Positions 60,637-64,000 of a DNA stretch of 64,000 bases are shown here, one piece after another; within the stretch, counting starts at the first letter, position 1; the number at the start of each line of letters is the position of its first letter. The position numbers and the translations under genes are program-made. Location: NCBI RefSeq assembly GCF_003590875.1, contig NZ_QYUN01000002.1, forward strand, positions 2,790,001 to 2,854,000. Reading direction: 5' to 3'. The DNA is from Noviherbaspirillum cavernae (lineage in GTDB: Bacteria > Pseudomonadota > Gammaproteobacteria > Burkholderiales > Burkholderiaceae_D). Under the pieces are notes generated by a model. The model ran no database searches. It saw nothing but the letters and a program-made list of their open reading frames with translations, and had not been told where the DNA came from.

Positions 60637-60882
60637 ATGACCTACGAAGAATACCTGGATGAAGTGACCACGCTCATGACGGAAATGTTCAACATGAGCG
60701 ACGAAGATGCGATCAAGCATGTAATGCGGGCGCAGGCGGCGGATTTTTTTACCTTGCATGATGACCTTCCGGCCATGCGTACACAGGAACGCGCCGTTCA
60801 GGATGCTAAAACCATTTTCGAGCAAAAGAACAAATCGCGTCCGCATACACCACCCAAGCGTTCAGGCAAGCGCAAAACATGA
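60637..60882 (+). CDS. Small hypothetical helical protein
   Basis: 81 residues, helical and acidic at the start (MTYEEYLDEVTTLMTEMFNMSDEDAIKHVMRAQ), then a basic tail (KNKSRPHTPPKRSGKRKT). No family recognised. ATG 60637 is used because no other start fits the predicted first helix; the frame is open to 60490. Confidence 0.55.
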   Translation: MTYEEYLDEVTTLMTEMFNMSDEDAIKHVMRAQAADFFTLHDDLPAMRTQERAVQDAKTIFEQKNKSRPHTPPKRSGKRKT

Positions 60883-61066
60883 TCGCCAGCCGGTGCGGCT
60901 TCGCCGCCCGTCAAGCGCGGCATGAGAATTTCAGCGGTGTTATCGCACCCTACCATTGCACCATCACATCAGGGCTGCATATTTATCAATCCTTTTGCAC
61001 TTCTGCCTTTATCGGGTCCGCCGGTGAATCTACATTGAGTGATGCCAGACTCGGAAGGAGATGCAG

Positions 61067-61453
61067 ATGCCCAAATATCTCATTGAGGCCAATTATGTTG
61101 GCAAAGGTGTGGATGGTCTGCTGAAGGAAGGCGGCACCAGGCGGCGTACGGCGATTGATGAATTGTTCAAGTCGATGGGCGGCACGGTCGAGGCCTTTTA
61201 CTTTGCCTTCGGCGACACCGACGTTTTCGTGATCGGCGAACTTCCGGACAATGCCACCGCGACGGCACTTGCCCTCAAGATCAATGCGGCCGGAGCGGCG
61301 ACGTGCAAGACGACCGTGCTGATCACGCCCCAGGAAGTTGACGACGCCGTGAAGAAGAGCGGCGTTTATCGGCCGCCCGGATATGAGGCTGATCAAGCCG
61401 CAGTCACCAAGTGGGATGCCGAAGGCGGACAGCTCGCCCAGGATTCCGCTTGA
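61067..61453 (+). CDS. GYD domain protein
   Basis: 128 residues. KYLIEANYVGKGVDGLLKEGGTRRRTAIDELFKSMGGTVEAFYFAFGDTDVFVIGELPD is the GYD pattern (ferredoxin-like fold, 'YtxxGv.gl.k.g...R..a......~GG....~y~t~G.yD'). Cytosolic; function unknown. ATG 61067 has GGAAGGAG at an ideal spacing, whereas ATG 61061 touches it. Confidence 0.85.
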   Translation: MPKYLIEANYVGKGVDGLLKEGGTRRRTAIDELFKSMGGTVEAFYFAFGDTDVFVIGELPDNATATALALKINAAGAATCKTTVLITPQEVDDAVKKSGVYRPPGYEADQAAVTKWDAEGGQLAQDSA

Positions 61454-61787
61454 AGCGATATGAGGGGAAATCTTCCGCATTCTTGCGGATGGCTGAGGGC
61501 GTTGTTGCGACTTGCCGAGTGAGCCGAGAATGCTCGCCTGGAGTCGTGCTGCATTCCACGGGCTGCGCCTGCGGATGACCATTTCTCTTCGTCTTCATCC
61601 TTCCATTGAGCGCCGCTGTCATGATGCGGCATTGATCATCATTTGCTGACTTCCGGATTTGCACACACCGCATCCGGCACGCTTCTGCCTTGATCATCCT
61701 CAATCATCCCTGCCAATGCTGACCTATGGTGTAACGCAAGGACAACGCAGGGAGAAGGGGAAATCGATCGCATTGAAGGAGACCGTG
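61454..61787. other. Gene-free intergenic stretch
   Basis: 334 bp between the GYD and SnoaL-like genes. No gene, terminator or repeat that I can support; small open frames are non-coding by composition. Confidence 0.4.
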
Positions 61788-62243
61788 ATGGACATTCAGC
61801 AAAACAAGCAACTGGTCATGCAGGGGTATCAGCTGTTCCAGGCCGGGGATATTGCCGGTTTGCTGCAACTGTTTGCCGACGACGCGGAATGGGTCGGCCC
61901 AACCACGGAATATGTGACCTTCTCCGGCAACCGTCACGGCACGCAGGAACTGGCGCAGTTTTTCGCCGAACTGGACCGTACCCAGGAAGCCCGGCATTTT
62001 GCGCCCGAGGACATGATCGCCGAGGGCGACAAGGTGGTGGTCACCGGACAGGCAACGTGGACAGTGAGGGCGACCGGCCAGGACTATGACAATCCATGGG
62101 TGCACATCTTCACCATCCGCGATGGCAAGGTGGCAAAGTTCCAGCAATTCAATGACACGGCGGCAGCGCGGAAAGCCTTCAAGCCGGTGGATACAGCGGC
62201 ACAACAGGCAGGGACCGGCACAGGCGCGACACCGCTCCATTGA
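61788..62243 (+). CDS. SnoaL-like / NTF2-fold protein
   Basis: 151 residues. VMQGYQLFQAGDIAGLLQLFADDAEWVGP, then FSGNRHGTQELAQFFAELDRTQEARHFAPEDMIAEGDKVVVTGQATWTVRATGQ and VHIFTIRDGKVAKFQQFNDTAAA fit the SnoaL-like polyketide-cyclase/ketosteroid isomerase fold. Enzyme activity, if any, is unknown. AAGGAGACCGTG precedes the ATG. Confidence 0.85.
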   Translation: MDIQQNKQLVMQGYQLFQAGDIAGLLQLFADDAEWVGPTTEYVTFSGNRHGTQELAQFFAELDRTQEARHFAPEDMIAEGDKVVVTGQATWTVRATGQDYDNPWVHIFTIRDGKVAKFQQFNDTAAARKAFKPVDTAAQQAGTGTGATPLH

Positions 62244-62346
62244 CCCGCAACCAACGCGGCAACATCATGCCCCGGCTGCCTGCCGGGGCATTTTGCCGGG
62301 CGCGCCGACCCGCATCGCGCCAACACTCAGGATCGCCGCCCGCCGA

Positions 62347-63354
62347 TCACGGTTTGCCAGGCAGCGGCGAGAATTCCACCGGCACCCACGCGTATCCCTT
62401 GCGCTCGGCGCGGACATGTCCGATGCCGGGGAATGGAATGTGCGCGCCCGCGACCCAGAGTTTCTTCTTCGCGGCGTCGGCAAAGACTTTCTTGCGGCTG
62501 GCGATGGCCTGCTTGCTGTTGAAGTCGAAGTCAATCGCGACTTCGGGCCGCGCGAACTGGACCGAGTGGCTGTGCACGATATCGCCCCACACCAGAAGCT
62601 GCTGCTGCGCCGAGGAGAACAGGTAGCCGGCATGGCCTGGCGTATGCCCCGGTGTCGACACGGAAACGACACCAGGCAGGATCGTTGCACCGGCGTCGAA
62701 CTCCTTGAGCTTGCCCGCTGCAAGGTATGGCGCAACGGAATCCTGCGCCATCTTGAAGTAGGGCTGCGCGTCCTGCGGCGCTTTCGCGGCGATGTCCTTG
62801 TTGAGCCAGAATGCCGCTTCCTCCTTCGCCACGTATACGGTGGCATTCGGGAACGCAGGTTTGCCATCGGCAGCAACAAGACCGCACGCATGATCGCCGT
62901 GCAAATGCGTCAGCAGCACCGTATCGACCTGCGCCATGTCGTAGCCGGCGGCGCGGATGTTGCCGCCAATCACACCGAGCGTCGGACCGAAGCATTTTGC
63001 CGCGCCGGTATCGATGAGAATCAGGTTGCCGCCGGTATTGATCAGGTACGCGTTGACTGCGGTCTGCATGCCTTTCGTGGTTTCGACAAACATGCGTGCC
63101 AGCAGACTTTGAATGTCCGTCGCGCTCGCGCCCTTCAGCAGCTTCTGGTCGAGTACGACCAGCCCGTCGTACAGCGCGCTCACTTCAAGCTCGCCCAGCA
63201 CCATGCGATAGAAGCCGGGGACCTGGGTCGCCTGCTTCGCCGGCGGCGCAGCTGAAGCCGTGGCAGGAATGAGGGCCGTCATTGCCGTGGACCCGGCGAT
63301 CAATGTGGCCAGCAGGATTTTCCGCGAGATGTTCTTCATGTTGTGTCGTGCCAT
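62347..63354 (-). CDS. MBL-fold metallo-hydrolase, exported
   Basis: 335 residues. A basic N-terminus and signal peptide (ILLATLIAGSTAMTALIPATASA) precede the MBL fold. The metal site THLHGDHACGL (HxHxDH) near residue 165 and GHTPGHAGY, then GDIVHSHSVQF, are intact. Similar exported members in Burkholderiales are annotated as beta-lactamase-like hydrolases; substrate unknown, a lactonase is possible. ATG 63354 and 63339 are both plausible starts. Confidence 0.9.
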   Translation of the reverse strand: MARHNMKNISRKILLATLIAGSTAMTALIPATASAAPPAKQATQVPGFYRMVLGELEVSALYDGLVVLDQKLLKGASATDIQSLLARMFVETTKGMQTAVNAYLINTGGNLILIDTGAAKCFGPTLGVIGGNIRAAGYDMAQVDTVLLTHLHGDHACGLVAADGKPAFPNATVYVAKEEAAFWLNKDIAAKAPQDAQPYFKMAQDSVAPYLAAGKLKEFDAGATILPGVVSVSTPGHTPGHAGYLFSSAQQQLLVWGDIVHSHSVQFARPEVAIDFDFNSKQAIASRKKVFADAAKKKLWVAGAHIPFPGIGHVRAERKGYAWVPVEFSPLPGKP

Positions 63355-63549
63355 GGCTTTCTTTGTGAAAATTGATGATGGGAATTTGATCATAACGTAA
63401 TTCCGTCAGCGCTTTTCCTGTGGAAATCCGCCGGCGGATTGTCGTGTTCGGTCGGGGGGCGGCAAGGAGATTGCGCAATATGGCTGCACCGGAACGCATT
63501 ATCTTGTGCATATGCGGCAGCCGATGCCTTGCTGCCGGAAAGGCATCTG

Positions 63550-64000
63550 ATGTCGTCCATGCGGATTGTGTTGCTGACGTCGCTTGCGATGCTGGCCTTT
63601 GCCGGCAATTCGCTGCTGTGCCGTCTTGCGTTGACGGACACCGGCATCGATGCCGCAAGCTTCACGACCATACGCATTGTTTCCGGCGCGCTCGTGCTGG
63701 TGCCGGTGGCGAGATGGCGCAACGGTGCGGGTGCACCTGCGCCGGACTGGCCGTCGGCCATCGCGCTGTTTGCCTACGCGGCGTGTTTTTCCTTCGCCTA
63801 TGTCAGCCTGTCGGCGGGGACCGGTGCCTTGCTGTTGTTCGGCGCGGTGCAGGCAGCGATGATCGGCTACGGCTTGTGGCGCGGCGAATCGCTCGCCTGG
63901 CGGCGGATCGCGGGTCTTGCATGCGCCTTTGCCGGCATCGTCGGCCTGGTGCTGCCCGGCATTACCGCCCCGCCGCTGCAGGGTGCGGCGTTGATGCTGG
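63550..64000 (+). CDS. EamA/DMT-family transporter, N-terminal part
   Basis: At least 150 residues before the window ends. Four membrane helices so far: RIVLLTSLAMLAFAGNSLLC, TTIRIVSGALVLVPVAR, SAIALFAYAACFSFAYVSLS and ALLLFGAVQAAMIGYGLW; the 'FAGNSLLCRLAL' first-helix pattern is typical of EamA. Exports metabolites by family. An ATG at 63559 is an alternative start. Divergent from the MBL gene. Confidence 0.88.
   Translation, partial: MSSMRIVLLTSLAMLAFAGNSLLCRLALTDTGIDAASFTTIRIVSGALVLVPVARWRNGAGAPAPDWPSAIALFAYAACFSFAYVSLSAGTGALLLFGAVQAAMIGYGLWRGESLAWRRIAGLACAFAGIVGLVLPGITAPPLQGAALML

Overview
The window is about 60% GC overall and looks like the chromosome of a betaproteobacterium of the order Burkholderiales, most likely Oxalobacteraceae (Herbaspirillum/Noviherbaspirillum/Herminiimonas type). 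The basis is gene content and order (rpsP-rimM-trmD-rplS followed by a CoA pyrophosphatase, a CobD/CbiB-like membrane protein and a DUF3579 gene; an acyl-CoA dehydrogenase beside etfAB; a two-gene TldD/TldE set) and codon style. I could not run a phylogeny, so the genus is inference. No tRNA, rRNA or CRISPR array was seen.

Layout. 0-4 kb: the N-terminal part of a ShlB/FhaC-type two-partner secretion transporter, divergent from a MASE1-PAS-PAS-GGDEF-EAL cyclic-di-GMP protein. 4-8 kb: a DUF938 methyltransferase, a Mut7-C RNase-type protein, then a stress group: a tandem universal stress protein behind an FNR/Anr-type box, a DUF2188-like protein and a GlsB/YeaQ membrane protein with a strong terminator, followed by a 190-bp miniature transposable element. 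8-14.4 kb: an acyl-CoA metabolism block (thioesterase-like protein, acyl-CoA ligase, acyl-CoA dehydrogenase, SDR, histidine phosphatase) divergent from a LysR regulator. 14.5-16 kb: fumC. 16-24.3 kb: a type IV pilus minor pilin operon (pilE-fimT-pilV-pilW-pilX-pilY1) that ends in an unusual TonB-C-domain gene. 24.6-31.5 kb: an SRPBCC/membrane fusion protein, DUF3579, CbiB-like protein, CoA pyrophosphatase, the rpsP operon, a TM2-like protein and a DUF1059 protein. 31.7-33.5 kb: a complete IS1182-type insertion sequence. 33.5-43.9 kb: DUF4864, acyl-CoA dehydrogenase, etfA, etfB, a TusA-like protein, a Nudix hydrolase, alaS, a glycerophosphodiester phosphodiesterase and a CaiB-type CoA-transferase. 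44-46.8 kb: a translationally coupled TldE/TldD-like pair. 47-51.3 kb: a coupled operon of two small membrane proteins with a LytS-type kinase and a LytTR regulator, then a chemotaxis receptor. 51.4-56.1 kb: DUF2269, DUF1223 and DUF2157 genes and glnS. 56.2-57.8 kb: an AT-rich two-gene island. 58-64 kb: small accessory genes, an MBL-fold hydrolase and the start of an EamA transporter.

How parts work together. The acyl-CoA ligase, two acyl-CoA dehydrogenases, ETF and CoA-transferase form a beta-oxidation theme. The pilus operon, the c-di-GMP protein, the chemotaxis receptor and the LytTR system concern surface behaviour and signalling. The most interesting accessory element is the AT-rich DUF262 + HEPN-motif gene pair at 56.2-57.8 kb. 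It has the look of a horizontally acquired, probably defensive, two-component module and is the best candidate here for a poorly described system.
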